Positions 19,980 to 28,499 of a stretch of DNA of 64,000 nt are shown here, in pieces. The translations under genes and the position numbers were made by a program. Every line of letters starts with the position of its first letter. The stretch's first letter is position 1. The stretch comes from Methanolobus halotolerans. Lineage in GTDB: Archaea; Halobacteriota; Methanosarcinia; Methanosarcinales; Methanosarcinaceae. The stretch covers positions 62,001 through 126,000 of the forward strand of contig NZ_PGGK01000004.1 in the NCBI RefSeq assembly GCF_004745425.1. The letters are read 5' to 3'. Below the pieces are notes generated by a model. That model did not search any database. It saw only the letters and a list, made by a program, of their open reading frames with translations, and had not been told where the DNA came from.

Positions 19980-20687
19980 ATGTTTCGTATCCTTTTAGTT
20001 CTTGACATTTTTAACCGGACAGTTGTGCACGCACAGGGTGGGAACAGGCATGAATACAAACCTATCCATTACTCCAGCAGTATATGCGACAGTTCGGATC
20101 CTATCAAGATAGTCAGAACCATAAAACCACAGGAAGTTTACATTGCCGATCTGAATCTGCTTGAAGGTATCGGTAAAAGAGAAAAGAACTTTGAGATAAT
20201 TGAGCAGGTTGCCCGCAAGTCAAAGACAATGATCGACCCAGGCATAACCTCACTTTCCGAAACATATGATATACTGGAAATAGCGCAGACTGTTGTCCTG
20301 GGAACTGAAACAGCATCTTTTGACACTATCCGGGAAGTAGCTGCGGCACACCCCGGGCGTGTTGTTGTGAGTATTGATAAGAAACATGGCAAGATACTCA
20401 GCAAAGACCCCGATATGCCAAGCGATCCCTTTGAAATTGTAGAGATGCTTAACGAATTCGATCTGCAGGACATTATTATACTGGACCTTGACAGAGTTGG
20501 CACATCAAGCGGCGTGGATTCACAATTCTTAAGTAAAATAGTTTCCATGTCAAATCATAGTGTGCTTCTTGGCGGAGGAGTCCGCAATACAGAAGACATC
20601 GAGACACTCGAGAAGATCGGTCTTAAAGGAGCCATTGTGGCAACAGCACTTCACAATGGATCAATTCCCCTGAAACTGGTACAATGA
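19980..20687 (+). CDS. HisA/HisF-family TIM-barrel protein of unknown role
   Basis: This protein of about 235 residues resembles the histidine enzyme HisA: MFRILLVLDIFNRTVVHAQGG at the N-terminus, a mid-barrel DPGITSLSE, and the C-terminal phosphate-binding loop LLGGGVRNTEDIETL followed by GAIVATALHNGSI. It differs from true HisA in details, and archaeal genomes often hold such a paralogue near cofactor genes. ATG 19980 is preferred: a TATA-like TTTTTTATAG near 19947-19956 predicts initiation at about 19978, so the message is probably leaderless. Divergence from mfnB suggests, but does not show, a role in methanofuran or related synthesis. Confidence 0.75.
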   Translation: MFRILLVLDIFNRTVVHAQGGNRHEYKPIHYSSSICDSSDPIKIVRTIKPQEVYIADLNLLEGIGKREKNFEIIEQVARKSKTMIDPGITSLSETYDILEIAQTVVLGTETASFDTIREVAAAHPGRVVVSIDKKHGKILSKDPDMPSDPFEIVEMLNEFDLQDIIILDLDRVGTSSGVDSQFLSKIVSMSNHSVLLGGGVRNTEDIETLEKIGLKGAIVATALHNGSIPLKLVQ

Positions 20688-20724
20688 TAGTACTTAATTA
20701 TGGGTAACTAATTATGGTGTAACT

Positions 20725-20958
20725 ATGGCAGAGAATGAAGATAATATTGAAATTGGTGAAGGATACGCAGAGATTAAGATGGGAGCCGGCTGGTTCCTGA
20801 CAATAACCCTTGCCTCAAGCGAACGGTATGAGAATGAATATATTGAGATAGCAAAAGAGAGAAGCGGGCAGAAAAAAGGGCGCTTTAACCTGAATCCCAA
20901 ATATGCACGCTCACTTGGCGAAGCACTTATCCAGTTTGCTGATAAGAACGAGCTTTGA
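20725..20958 (+). CDS. Small conserved-looking hypothetical protein, 77 aa
   Basis: I do not recognise this family. The protein is short and soluble, with an acidic N-terminus (MAENEDNIEIGEGYAEI), a central GWFLTITLASS that suggests a beta strand pair, and a basic middle (KERSGQKKGRFNLNPKYARS) before a final helix. It follows the HisA-like gene by 37 bases on the same strand and is probably co-transcribed with it. Its basic patch could contact nucleic acid; that is only a guess. Confidence 0.6.
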   Translation: MAENEDNIEIGEGYAEIKMGAGWFLTITLASSERYENEYIEIAKERSGQKKGRFNLNPKYARSLGEALIQFADKNEL

Positions 20959-20966
20959 ACGGACCC

Positions 20967-20998
20967 GGGTCACATAGAGGGTTTTTTGAATGTGACCC
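20967..20998. terminator. 9-bp inverted repeat between convergent genes
   Basis: GGGTCACAT at 20967-20975 and ATGTGACCC at 20990-20998 are perfect complements around a T-rich 14-base loop. The repeat overlaps the kinase stop codon and lies just past the 77-aa gene. It may serve as a two-way termination or processing structure. Confidence 0.45.
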
Positions 20999-23183
20999 AA
21001 AAAACGCTGCCTTTTCCTTCCGGATTGTCCTCGACCCCGTAATTGCCGTTGTGCAATTCCATAATACGTTTTACGATTGCAAGTCCAAGACCTGTGCCCT
21101 TAACACCTTTCTTATCAAGACGTTTGAAACGATTGAAAACAAATAACTTGTTCTCATCCGGTATACCATCCCCATGATCGCCTACTGTTACCTTACAGGC
21201 ATCACTGCTCTTGTTAAAAACAACGTTTATGTTATCACCCTCGGGACTGTATTTTATAGCATTAGAAAGCAGATTTGCAAATACTTCACTCACAAGAGGA
21301 TTCACAGCATAGACACAGGGTCCTTCAGAAGATAAAGTCACATTTATATCCTTTTCTTTCAAGGATTGTTCGAATTCCGGAATAACTCCCCTGAAGATCT
21401 CGACCAGGTCATTGTCAGAATAGTCTATCTCATCAATGGAATTCAGTTTCTCGTACTTTGAAGCGTTTTCAATCAGGTCAATAAGCCTTTTATTGCTTTG
21501 CTGTATCAACCGCAACAGGTGAAGTTTATCTTCGTTGTCTTCGATCTCTTCCAGTATCTCGGTATAACCTTTAATGGTGCCTGCCGGATTTAAGAGGTCG
21601 TGGCGAATAATATCTGAGAACAGATCCTTCAGACGATTAAGTTGTTCCAGCTCCATTGTGCGCCTTTTAAGCTCCTCATCATTCCTTTTAGTTTCTGTTA
21701 TATCCATTATTGTGAAACTGATACCTTTTGCAGGATTGTCAGGATACAAAGGAGTAGCGCTGATCAAAAGATCTATGATGAGCCCATCCTTCCGCTTTGC
21801 GTGGGTATCCATGGTTCCCACCCCATACTTTTTTATTCCGGACTTCAGGGCATCTTCCACACAGTTGTGTACATTGCCCATATCAAAAAAAATCCGTGTG
21901 CTCTGGCCGATGAGTTCTTCCCTGGAATAACCAAGTATCTCACAACACCTGTCATTGACATCTTCAAGCATACTGTTTCTGATAACACCTATACCGACCG
22001 GAGCCGAACGCAATATACTTTCGACCCTTGCCTTGCTCTCATTAAGTTCGACTTCCCTCAATTTTCGCTCAGTTACAGGCACTATCACTTCCATGACAGC
22101 GGTTACACTCCCATCATTATCCCTGATAGGGGTCGCAATTATCTCTGACCAGAGAGGGTTGCCGTTCCTGTCAGTACAATATTGTTCACTCACTACCCTT
22201 TCAAGACCATTTTTAAAAACTGCTTTGACAGCACATTTCTCACATATAGCCGGCATGTTGTTGTAAACTTCATAGCAGAGTTTATCCCCGACATCACCAA
22301 ACAAGTTCCTTGCCACTTCATTAACCCACAGGGTGCGAAAGTCCCTGGATATAATAGCCAGGCCGATCCCCATTCCGGAAGTTATCTTCTCGAGACGGTC
22401 ACGCTCCTCTCTCAGACAGGTCTCCGCTTTTTTCCTTTTCGTAATATCAATAACTATGCCATCATACCTGAATGAGACATCTTTTTGTTTTTTGAGCAAA
22501 GAGAGCTCATTGACCCAGATGATATCCCCCGACCTGCTTAAAAGCCTGTAGTCCCCTGAGAAATAGACCGGATCAGTTCTTTCAAATCTATCAACATCTT
22601 CAAGCAGCATTTCCCTGTCATCGGGATGAACTATGTCTATGTACCTGATATCTCCCGATTCGAATTCTTCTTTTGTATAGCCCAGCTGGGATATATTATC
22701 AGATACGAAGCGAACAGGCCATCCTTTTTCAGCGGACCACCTGAAGATCATTATGGGAATATTATGATAGATGGATGCCTGCTTCCCCGCATCAGATATT
22801 CCATCTAAAATATCCTTTTCCCTGGAAATGCACTCACCGGTATCCTCCACATAACCTATCATGCCATCATAAGCTCCCAGCTCATCCATCAGCGGAACAA
22901 AAGATACGGTCAGATTCCCCAGTTGCTTTTTTAGAGCGGACACGGTATTTTGAAAGGCAGACTGGCGGAGGGAAGCCCTGGCTTCAAGAAAGATGTCCCA
23001 GAGATCAGTCTCCCATTCAATATTATGCTCAGCAATGACATGCTGCAGTTTCTTTCCAATCACATCATCTGCCGTAAGGCCGTAGATATTCTCCATCGAC
23101 CTGTTAAAGGCAGTAAAATTGTCATTTTTATCTACAACGAATATGCCCACAGGAGCATTCTGTACAATATGAGAATCTATCAT
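20970..23183 (-). CDS. Multi-PAS sensor histidine kinase
   Basis: The 737-residue cytoplasmic protein has no TM segment. It carries four PAS-type modules in order. The first starts near residue 8 (NAPVGIFVVDKNDNFTAFNR). The second is around 150-250 and ends in DITKRKKAE, the third around 265-385, and the fourth around 390-510 and ends in DITETKRNDE. A HisKA-like helix follows, with the phospho-acceptor motif FSDIIRHDLLNPAGT. The HATPase domain has its N-box NLLSNAIKYSPEG and G-boxes GDHGDGIPDE and KGTGLGLAIVK. Repeated PAS with NDE/E-type linkers is typical of methanogens. No response regulator is adjacent. A 24-bp palindrome lies upstream. Confidence 0.92.
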   Translation of the reverse strand: MIDSHIVQNAPVGIFVVDKNDNFTAFNRSMENIYGLTADDVIGKKLQHVIAEHNIEWETDLWDIFLEARASLRQSAFQNTVSALKKQLGNLTVSFVPLMDELGAYDGMIGYVEDTGECISREKDILDGISDAGKQASIYHNIPIMIFRWSAEKGWPVRFVSDNISQLGYTKEEFESGDIRYIDIVHPDDREMLLEDVDRFERTDPVYFSGDYRLLSRSGDIIWVNELSLLKKQKDVSFRYDGIVIDITKRKKAETCLREERDRLEKITSGMGIGLAIISRDFRTLWVNEVARNLFGDVGDKLCYEVYNNMPAICEKCAVKAVFKNGLERVVSEQYCTDRNGNPLWSEIIATPIRDNDGSVTAVMEVIVPVTERKLREVELNESKARVESILRSAPVGIGVIRNSMLEDVNDRCCEILGYSREELIGQSTRIFFDMGNVHNCVEDALKSGIKKYGVGTMDTHAKRKDGLIIDLLISATPLYPDNPAKGISFTIMDITETKRNDEELKRRTMELEQLNRLKDLFSDIIRHDLLNPAGTIKGYTEILEEIEDNEDKLHLLRLIQQSNKRLIDLIENASKYEKLNSIDEIDYSDNDLVEIFRGVIPEFEQSLKEKDINVTLSSEGPCVYAVNPLVSEVFANLLSNAIKYSPEGDNINVVFNKSSDACKVTVGDHGDGIPDENKLFVFNRFKRLDKKGVKGTGLGLAIVKRIMELHNGNYGVEDNPEGKGSVFWVTFKKPSM

Positions 23184-23234
23184 CTGTTAGCCACACCCAA
23201 ATATATCCCAGACCCACCCGGAATGAACATACAG

Positions 23235-23258
23235 ATTATAGTTGACCATAACTATAAT
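23235..23258. repeat. 24-bp palindromic site upstream of the PAS kinase
   Basis: ATTATAGTT at 23235-23243 and AACTATAAT at 23250-23258 are perfect 9-bp arms around a 6-base spacer. The site lies about 50-75 bases upstream of the kinase start and after the thymidylate-kinase stop, so it probably belongs to the kinase promoter. It could be an operator, or could contain the TATA element. Confidence 0.55.
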
Positions 23259-23362
23259 TGTTGATAATATATAGATGATAGATTAAGAATGTTTTTATAC
23301 ATCTATATACCGTAATAATGATAGAAAGCTAAGATATTCAGCATCTTTTTTACAAATGAATA

Positions 23363-23968
23363 TCATAAGAAGGAAGAGATAATATCGATGACTTCTGCTT
23401 CATTATCATCCATGCTTTTCCCGGCATTTATTATTATAAAAGACTCAGAAGACTCTTCTGCAAGACGCAGATAATTCTCTCGCACACCTGTCAGGAAACC
23501 TATCTTCTCGAATTTGGTCTTGTCTCCCCTGCTCCCACATCTTGCAACTGCTGTCTCGGGGTCCACATCGAATAGTATTGTAAGGTCGGGCTCTATTGTC
23601 CATCCCCTGTGCATATCCCGGACCCATCCTAAAGGATCATCGAACCTGCCTGAAAGAGTCATTCCCTGATATGCATAACGGCTGGCAGAGTAACGGTCTG
23701 AGACAATATTCCTGCCACTTTCGAGTGAAGGCCTGATCAACTTTGATATATGTTCCGCATGGTCCGCGGCAAAAAGCAACAGTTCTGCCAGATGATCCGT
23801 ATCCGAGTGAATAGCATGGTCAACAGCCTCACCAATCCAGCTTCCTGTGGGTTCACGGGTAAACACGAAATCAGAGAATCCCGGATGTGAAGACAGGCGC
23901 CTTGCTATTGTAGATTTACCTGAACCGTCGATACCTTCCAGAGTTATGAGCTTTCCTTTAGCTGACAT
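23363..23968 (-). CDS. tmk: Thymidylate kinase
   Basis: The enzyme phosphorylates dTMP to dTDP. The 201-residue protein has the P-loop LEGIDGSGKSTIARRL, the TREPTG motif (FTREPTGSWIGEA), SDRYSASRYAYQG (the DRY substrate-binding motif) and LFDVDPE. The LID region is CGSRGDKTKFEKIGF. Length and order are normal. On the same strand 51 bases upstream lies a small zinc-ribbon gene. Confidence 0.94.
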   Translation of the reverse strand: MSAKGKLITLEGIDGSGKSTIARRLSSHPGFSDFVFTREPTGSWIGEAVDHAIHSDTDHLAELLLFAADHAEHISKLIRPSLESGRNIVSDRYSASRYAYQGMTLSGRFDDPLGWVRDMHRGWTIEPDLTILFDVDPETAVARCGSRGDKTKFEKIGFLTGVRENYLRLAEESSESFIIINAGKSMDDNEAEVIDIISSFL

Positions 23969-24019
23969 GCGGTAATAAAAAAGAGAATATGATATTTAGC
24001 ATATTTGTACAAATACTGC

Positions 24020-24148
24020 CTAGAAACGTGAGACATCCTCTGAACTGCACTGGAAACATTTTATAGGGAACATATCCGGATTTTCCTGGAATGTGTATTC
24101 GCAAACATTGCATCTGAAATATACTTTAGAAGAATCGTGTCCGTCCAT
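24020..24148 (-). CDS. 42-aa zinc-ribbon protein
   Basis: A short minus-strand frame starts with ATG at 24148, preceded by a clear GGAG ribosome site, and ends with TAG at 24020. The product has two CxxC knuckles, CNVC (residues 13-16) and CFQC (31-34), the spacing of a rubredoxin-like or zinc-ribbon fold. The protein is otherwise hydrophilic. It lies upstream of tmk on the same strand. Small rubredoxin-like zinc ribbons are common and poorly studied in methanogens. Function unknown. Confidence 0.75.
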   Translation of the reverse strand: MDGHDSSKVYFRCNVCEYTFQENPDMFPIKCFQCSSEDVSRF

Positions 24149-24245
24149 TGTTTCTCCTCAAATAAAGTATACAGTATTAATATAAAAATCAATGCCAAGG
24201 CATATTAAGTAAATAGAACATTCCTTTCCCAGGGAAGAGATTTTC

Positions 24246-24920
24246 ATGAGCACAATCGGAGTCATTACCAGAGGAAAGTATGGCAAAAGGCTTATCGGGA
24301 CCATCGTTTCAAGAACCGGACTTGATGTTGTTTCCGCAGCCCTGCCGGAATCTATTCCCGATTTTATTGATGAGCCAGAGGTATTTCTGGAAGAGATCGA
24401 TCTGGAGAACACTGTCTTCAGATCAGACATCCTTATCACATACTCCCTGCACCCCGACCTTACCATGGCAATCGCACAAAAAGCAGGGAAAGAGGGTGTC
24501 AGGTCACTGATAGTTCCAGGAGGTGCTGCCAAGGCTCCGGTAATCGAACTGGACCAGATCGCAAAGCAATATGGAATGTATATCGAAATTGAAGAAATAT
24601 GCTGTACCCTTTCAGACAATCCGGCAATATCAGATTTTACATCAAAACTTGCAAGACCGGTGCTTGAGATCGACACAGATGGAAACCGGATATCTGCGGT
24701 CCGTGTTATACGCGGCGCACCCTGTGGGAGCACCTGGCACATGGCTGAGAAACTGATCGGAACAAAAATAGAGGAGGCTCCCTCAAGAGCAGGCCTGCTT
24801 ATACAGCAGTACCCCTGCAGGGCTGCCAGAGGCACGCTTGGAGGCATCCATAAGTCTGCCGACATACACAAAGAGACAGTAGAGGAAGCCATCAGAGCAC
24901 AAAGAGCTAAAGATTCCTGA
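24246..24920 (+). CDS. DUF166-family protein
   Basis: The 224-residue protein matches the archaeal DUF166 family as I know it: STIGVITRGKYGKRL at the N-terminus, SLIVPGGAAKAP, EEICCTLSDNP, RVIRGAPCGSTWHMAEKLIG and YPCRAARGTLGGIHKSADIH. Several conserved cysteines (in EEICC, APCGS, YPCRA) suggest a metal or cluster site; that is inference. Some databases once tied this family loosely to thymidylate synthase, and tmk is close by, but divergent. I would not assign a reaction. Confidence 0.75.
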   Translation: MSTIGVITRGKYGKRLIGTIVSRTGLDVVSAALPESIPDFIDEPEVFLEEIDLENTVFRSDILITYSLHPDLTMAIAQKAGKEGVRSLIVPGGAAKAPVIELDQIAKQYGMYIEIEEICCTLSDNPAISDFTSKLARPVLEIDTDGNRISAVRVIRGAPCGSTWHMAEKLIGTKIEEAPSRAGLLIQQYPCRAARGTLGGIHKSADIHKETVEEAIRAQRAKDS

Positions 24921-24949
24921 AACACAATGATCCATTGGGACCTGTTACA

Positions 24950-26674
24950 ATGAATAATACTAAAGTTGCAGCGTTTCTCAACAGGATGGCATCACTGCTG
25001 GAATTCAAGGGAGAGAACCCTTACAAGATAAAAGCATACCAAAGAGCTGCAAGGAATATCAAAGTACTTGACGAGGATCTCAGTAGTCTGTATGAAAAGG
25101 GCCGTATCTCAGAAATACCCGGCGTAGGAGAAGCAATCAGAGATAAGGTGATTGAGATACTTACCAAAGGTACATTTGAGGCATATGAAGAAACGATAGC
25201 AGAGATCCCTCCAGGCGTACTTGACATTATGGACATTCCCGGCATCGGTCCAAAAACAGCAAAACTGTTCCATGAGAAGCTCGACATAGGTTCCATTGAG
25301 GAACTTGTAAGAGCTGCAGAAGAGCATCGCATACGCAGGCTCGCACGCATGGGACCACGGCAGGAGGAAAAGATAATTCGATCCGTGCAACGTCATCTTA
25401 AAAGCAGCGACAGCGGAAGGACACCCCTGGCTGTTGCAAGCCCTATAGCGGACCAGATAAAGGAACAACTGAATACCTGCCCATATATAAGAGAGATTAT
25501 TGCTGCAGGAAGTCTCAGGAGAAGAAAGGAAACAGTAAAGAATATCGATCTTCTTGCGCTTTCAGATGATCCGCAAGCTGCAGCAGATGCCTTCTTGGAC
25601 CTTAAGAGCGTGACCGATGTCATAGAAAAAGGAGAGAGCCTGATTTCTATAATCTATAAAGGAATGATCCGTGTTGACCTGCGCATCATTCCAAAGGGAT
25701 CTTTCGGCCCGTCGCTGCAACACTTCACCGGTTCAAAGGAACATAATGTACACCTGCGCAAACTGGCACTCAGTAAAGGTTACCGCCTCAGCGAGTATGG
25801 ATTCGCCGATACTGAGACAAATACCCTGAAAACATGTGAAAGCGAGAAGGAAGTATACGATTTCCTCGGTCTTGGCTACCCGGTGCCGGAACTCCGGGAA
25901 GACAGAGGGGAGATCGAGGCAGGCATGGAAAAGGCACTTCCCGGGCTTATCGACATGAAGGACATAAAAGGTGATCTCCATGTCCATTCAAACTGGAGTG
26001 ACGGGAAAAATAGCATTGAAGAACTTGCCGTAGCTGCTCTTGAAAAAGGATATGAGTATGTAGCCATCACAGACCATTCCCATTCCACAGCTATAGCCAG
26101 CGGCCTTTCGGATAAGAAATTACTCGAGCATGCAAGAGATGTTGACAGGGTAAATGAGAAAATAGAAGGGATCAGACTTCTTTCAGGTACTGAGTGTGAC
26201 ATCAGGTCCAACGGTAAACTCGACTATAGTAATGAAGTGCTGGAAAGCCTTGATATTGTTATAGTCGCGGTACATGCGGCCCTGGAGCAGGACAGAAAAA
26301 CAATGACTAAACGCATAGTTACGGCACTTGAGAACGAACATGTCGATATCCTTGCCCATCCCACGGGAAGGAAGTTCGGAAAAAGGGGAGCTTACGATGT
26401 CGACATGGAGAAAGTGTTCCAGACAGCCCTTGACAACGATAAGATACTTGAGATTAACTCGTCCCCTGCACGACTGGATCTTAACGACATAAATGCAAGA
26501 ATAGCAAAGAACCTCGGGATCAAACTGGCAATAAGCACCGATACGCATAAGCTGGACAATTTCAACAATATCAGATACGGCATCGATGTAGCCCGTCGCG
26601 CATGGGTCGAACCGCAGGATGTTGTAAATACCAGGAAATTAAAAGAAATCAGTTCCTTGTTAGGAATCCGGTGA
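24950..26674 (+). CDS. polX: PolX-family protein: helix-hairpin-helix, polymerase beta-like and PHP exonuclease domains
   Basis: The protein has about 574 residues; ATG 24950 is preferred over TTG 24935. Residues about 1-90 are a polymerase-beta 8-kDa-like region, then HhH motifs (EIPGVGEAI, DIPGIGPKTAKLF). The polymerase palm shows GSLRRRKETVKNID, and the later IRVDLRI carries the third Asp. The C-terminal PHP domain has DLHVHSNWSDG, ITDHSHS, GTECDI, LAHPTGR and STDTH, all metal ligands present. Oddly, the first palm Asp of the usual DID pair is Asn (AAT at 25541-25543), so polymerase activity may be weak or lost while the exonuclease looks intact. It follows DUF166 by 29 bases. Confidence 0.9.
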   Translation: MNNTKVAAFLNRMASLLEFKGENPYKIKAYQRAARNIKVLDEDLSSLYEKGRISEIPGVGEAIRDKVIEILTKGTFEAYEETIAEIPPGVLDIMDIPGIGPKTAKLFHEKLDIGSIEELVRAAEEHRIRRLARMGPRQEEKIIRSVQRHLKSSDSGRTPLAVASPIADQIKEQLNTCPYIREIIAAGSLRRRKETVKNIDLLALSDDPQAAADAFLDLKSVTDVIEKGESLISIIYKGMIRVDLRIIPKGSFGPSLQHFTGSKEHNVHLRKLALSKGYRLSEYGFADTETNTLKTCESEKEVYDFLGLGYPVPELREDRGEIEAGMEKALPGLIDMKDIKGDLHVHSNWSDGKNSIEELAVAALEKGYEYVAITDHSHSTAIASGLSDKKLLEHARDVDRVNEKIEGIRLLSGTECDIRSNGKLDYSNEVLESLDIVIVAVHAALEQDRKTMTKRIVTALENEHVDILAHPTGRKFGKRGAYDVDMEKVFQTALDNDKILEINSSPARLDLNDINARIAKNLGIKLAISTDTHKLDNFNNIRYGIDVARRAWVEPQDVVNTRKLKEISSLLGIR

Positions 26675-26879
26675 AAAAAACCTGAAGCTTACTTTTTTCT
26701 GATTTCGCATTTTGCACGGATTGTTAAATCAAAAAGTTTAAATTATTATTGTGCTAAAATACTTCTGATAAACATTATGGGGTTGAGACTGAAAGAGAAT
26801 CAGTATTGTGAATTTTGAATGTTTTTACCTGTGAGTGGTTGAACACTTGTTCCTTTCGTAATCCATAAGAGGTGCAATT

Positions 26880-26981
26880 GTGAGAAATTCGAAGGCAAAC
26901 AGACATGCAAGAGCAATGAAAAAGCACGAGATTGAGTTCCAGAAAGAAAAGAGAAGGCAGGAAAAAAGGAACAGGTTCTGA
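26880..26981 (+). CDS. 33-aa highly basic peptide
   Basis: The frame begins with GTG at 26880, has AGAGGTG ending six bases upstream, and stops with TGA at 26979. The product is dominated by Arg, Lys and His, with nearly half of its residues basic, in a helix-friendly order ending KEKRRQEKRNRF. This composition resembles ribosome-associated or nucleic-acid-binding mini-proteins. No family is recognised. It is a lone transcript between PolX and the convergent marker 14 gene. The ribosome site and composition are the only evidence of coding. Confidence 0.6.
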   Translation: MRNSKANRHARAMKKHEIEFQKEKRRQEKRNRF

Positions 26982-27023
26982 TAATAACATAACAGGGTCC
27001 TTTCCAGGATTCTTGGTTATAAT

Positions 27024-27041
27024 GGCAGGATGTATCCTGCC
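27024..27041. repeat. 8-bp inverted repeat between convergent genes
   Basis: GGCAGGAT and ATCCTGCC are separated by two bases. As RNA this would form a compact GC-rich hairpin about 40 bases past the basic-peptide stop and 22 bases past the marker 14 stop, so it may be a two-way terminator. Confidence 0.5.
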
Positions 27042-27062
27042 AGTTATCCATCTTTGGATTGC

Positions 27063-28490
27063 TTACCTTTTTTGCAGTTTCATACGTTGCCCGAGTATGC
27101 ATTTTCCACCCCTGTGACCGCCCAGGGGATTGAATGTGGTACCAAGGGAATTCATGCACCTCGCCATGACCGCAGCTCCACGTGCAAGGCCGTCATCCAC
27201 GAAAACCACGTTTTCTTCGATCTTGCTATTGATACCTAGTTCATGCAGGTATTTCAGGATCAGCTTTGGCTTGTTCCCGGTAATTCCCGCCCTCCCCGTA
27301 ATGCCGATGGCAGTGTCTTCAAACATTATACCCTCATCCTGTGCAACCTTCACGAGGCGCTGGACCACCTTTGCCATGACCACGTCGATCACTGCAAAGA
27401 GCAGCTTGAGACCATATTTCTCATATATCTCAGCTCCGATCCCGGAAAGCTTATCCATATCAGTGCCATTGTTCCCAACATCGCAACCAATGAGGACAAC
27501 CCCGATCTCATCTGCAGCTTCGGAATTGACAGGTACACTGCCGTACCTTTTCCGACCCTTCGGAACCTTTTCGATAAGGATGTATTTATTTATCCGGTCT
27601 GCATATTCCTTAATGGTCTTAGATTTGAGTGCAAGGGAGAGTGTACCAAGAGATACATTATCGGCCACATCAAGAGCAGTGCCTTTTTTTGAATCGACCA
27701 GGCTGGTTCCCTGTATAATGGCATCGGGAATTGCTCCCGCATAACCACAGAAGTTCCCTATAGTCTTTGCATACGGAAGGTCCGGCCCGATTATCCTGCC
27801 ATCGAGGGTAGTACCAAAATCCATGGATATACAGGGATTACGGAAATCCACATCCACCCATTTTGCACCTTCCTTGATACCCGCAGTTGCCAGCTCACCC
27901 TCCATTTCGTTTGCGACGATCTCCACACCTGTTGAGCCTGTTGGTGGCGTAACACTTGCCACTGCGCCGTCGAATACAACGTTTTCGAGCTTGCTGAATT
28001 TGCGGAACTTTTCGGGAATATTGGATAACGACATTGGAGGTGTCATGCGGTTTGGCGGCACACCTGCCAGCAGACATCCATCGGCCAGTGCCTTTATGAA
28101 TTCACCAACCTCATCAGGCGTATCGAAACCTGCAACCACTCCGGTGGACCTTACAACAAAATGTATATCTTCCCTGATATCAAGCTTTGCTTTTTTCACA
28201 GCACTTACTAATGTGTCCCGCACAAGCTCGGCCACAGACTGTCTTGTGAGTTCCACACCATTAAGCGTTCTGCCGAATACCTCTTCTTCTTCTTCTTTGG
28301 GGGAACGAACATCCCTTGTCATGCTAACGATTTTTGTTACAAGCCTTGTTTTGCCATCCTCAAGGTTCGTGGCGGTCAGAATGCATTTGGTGGTTGTGTT
28401 ACCCACTTCCACCGAAGCGACAATGAAATAGGGCTTGGACTTCAGATCAATAAAGCGTACGGAAGGACTTTCTGCGATTCGGGGTTTCAT
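27063..28490 (-). CDS. Methanogenesis marker protein 14
   Basis: The 475-residue protein matches the methanogen-specific marker 14 family. It resembles the activator/ASKHA ATPases: VEVGNTTTKCILTATNL is the phosphate-1 loop, SMDFGTTLDGRIIGP the phosphate-2 region, and IGCDVGNNGTD and VDDGLARGAAV follow. It is found only in methanogens and their kin; the exact function is not known, though reductive activation of an enzyme is plausible for the fold. ATG 28490 is used, since GAGG lies seven bases upstream. The thioredoxin gene ends nine bases ahead on the same strand. Confidence 0.92.
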   Translation of the reverse strand: MKPRIAESPSVRFIDLKSKPYFIVASVEVGNTTTKCILTATNLEDGKTRLVTKIVSMTRDVRSPKEEEEEVFGRTLNGVELTRQSVAELVRDTLVSAVKKAKLDIREDIHFVVRSTGVVAGFDTPDEVGEFIKALADGCLLAGVPPNRMTPPMSLSNIPEKFRKFSKLENVVFDGAVASVTPPTGSTGVEIVANEMEGELATAGIKEGAKWVDVDFRNPCISMDFGTTLDGRIIGPDLPYAKTIGNFCGYAGAIPDAIIQGTSLVDSKKGTALDVADNVSLGTLSLALKSKTIKEYADRINKYILIEKVPKGRKRYGSVPVNSEAADEIGVVLIGCDVGNNGTDMDKLSGIGAEIYEKYGLKLLFAVIDVVMAKVVQRLVKVAQDEGIMFEDTAIGITGRAGITGNKPKLILKYLHELGINSKIEENVVFVDDGLARGAAVMARCMNSLGTTFNPLGGHRGGKCILGQRMKLQKR

Positions 28491-28499
28491 ATGCAAACC

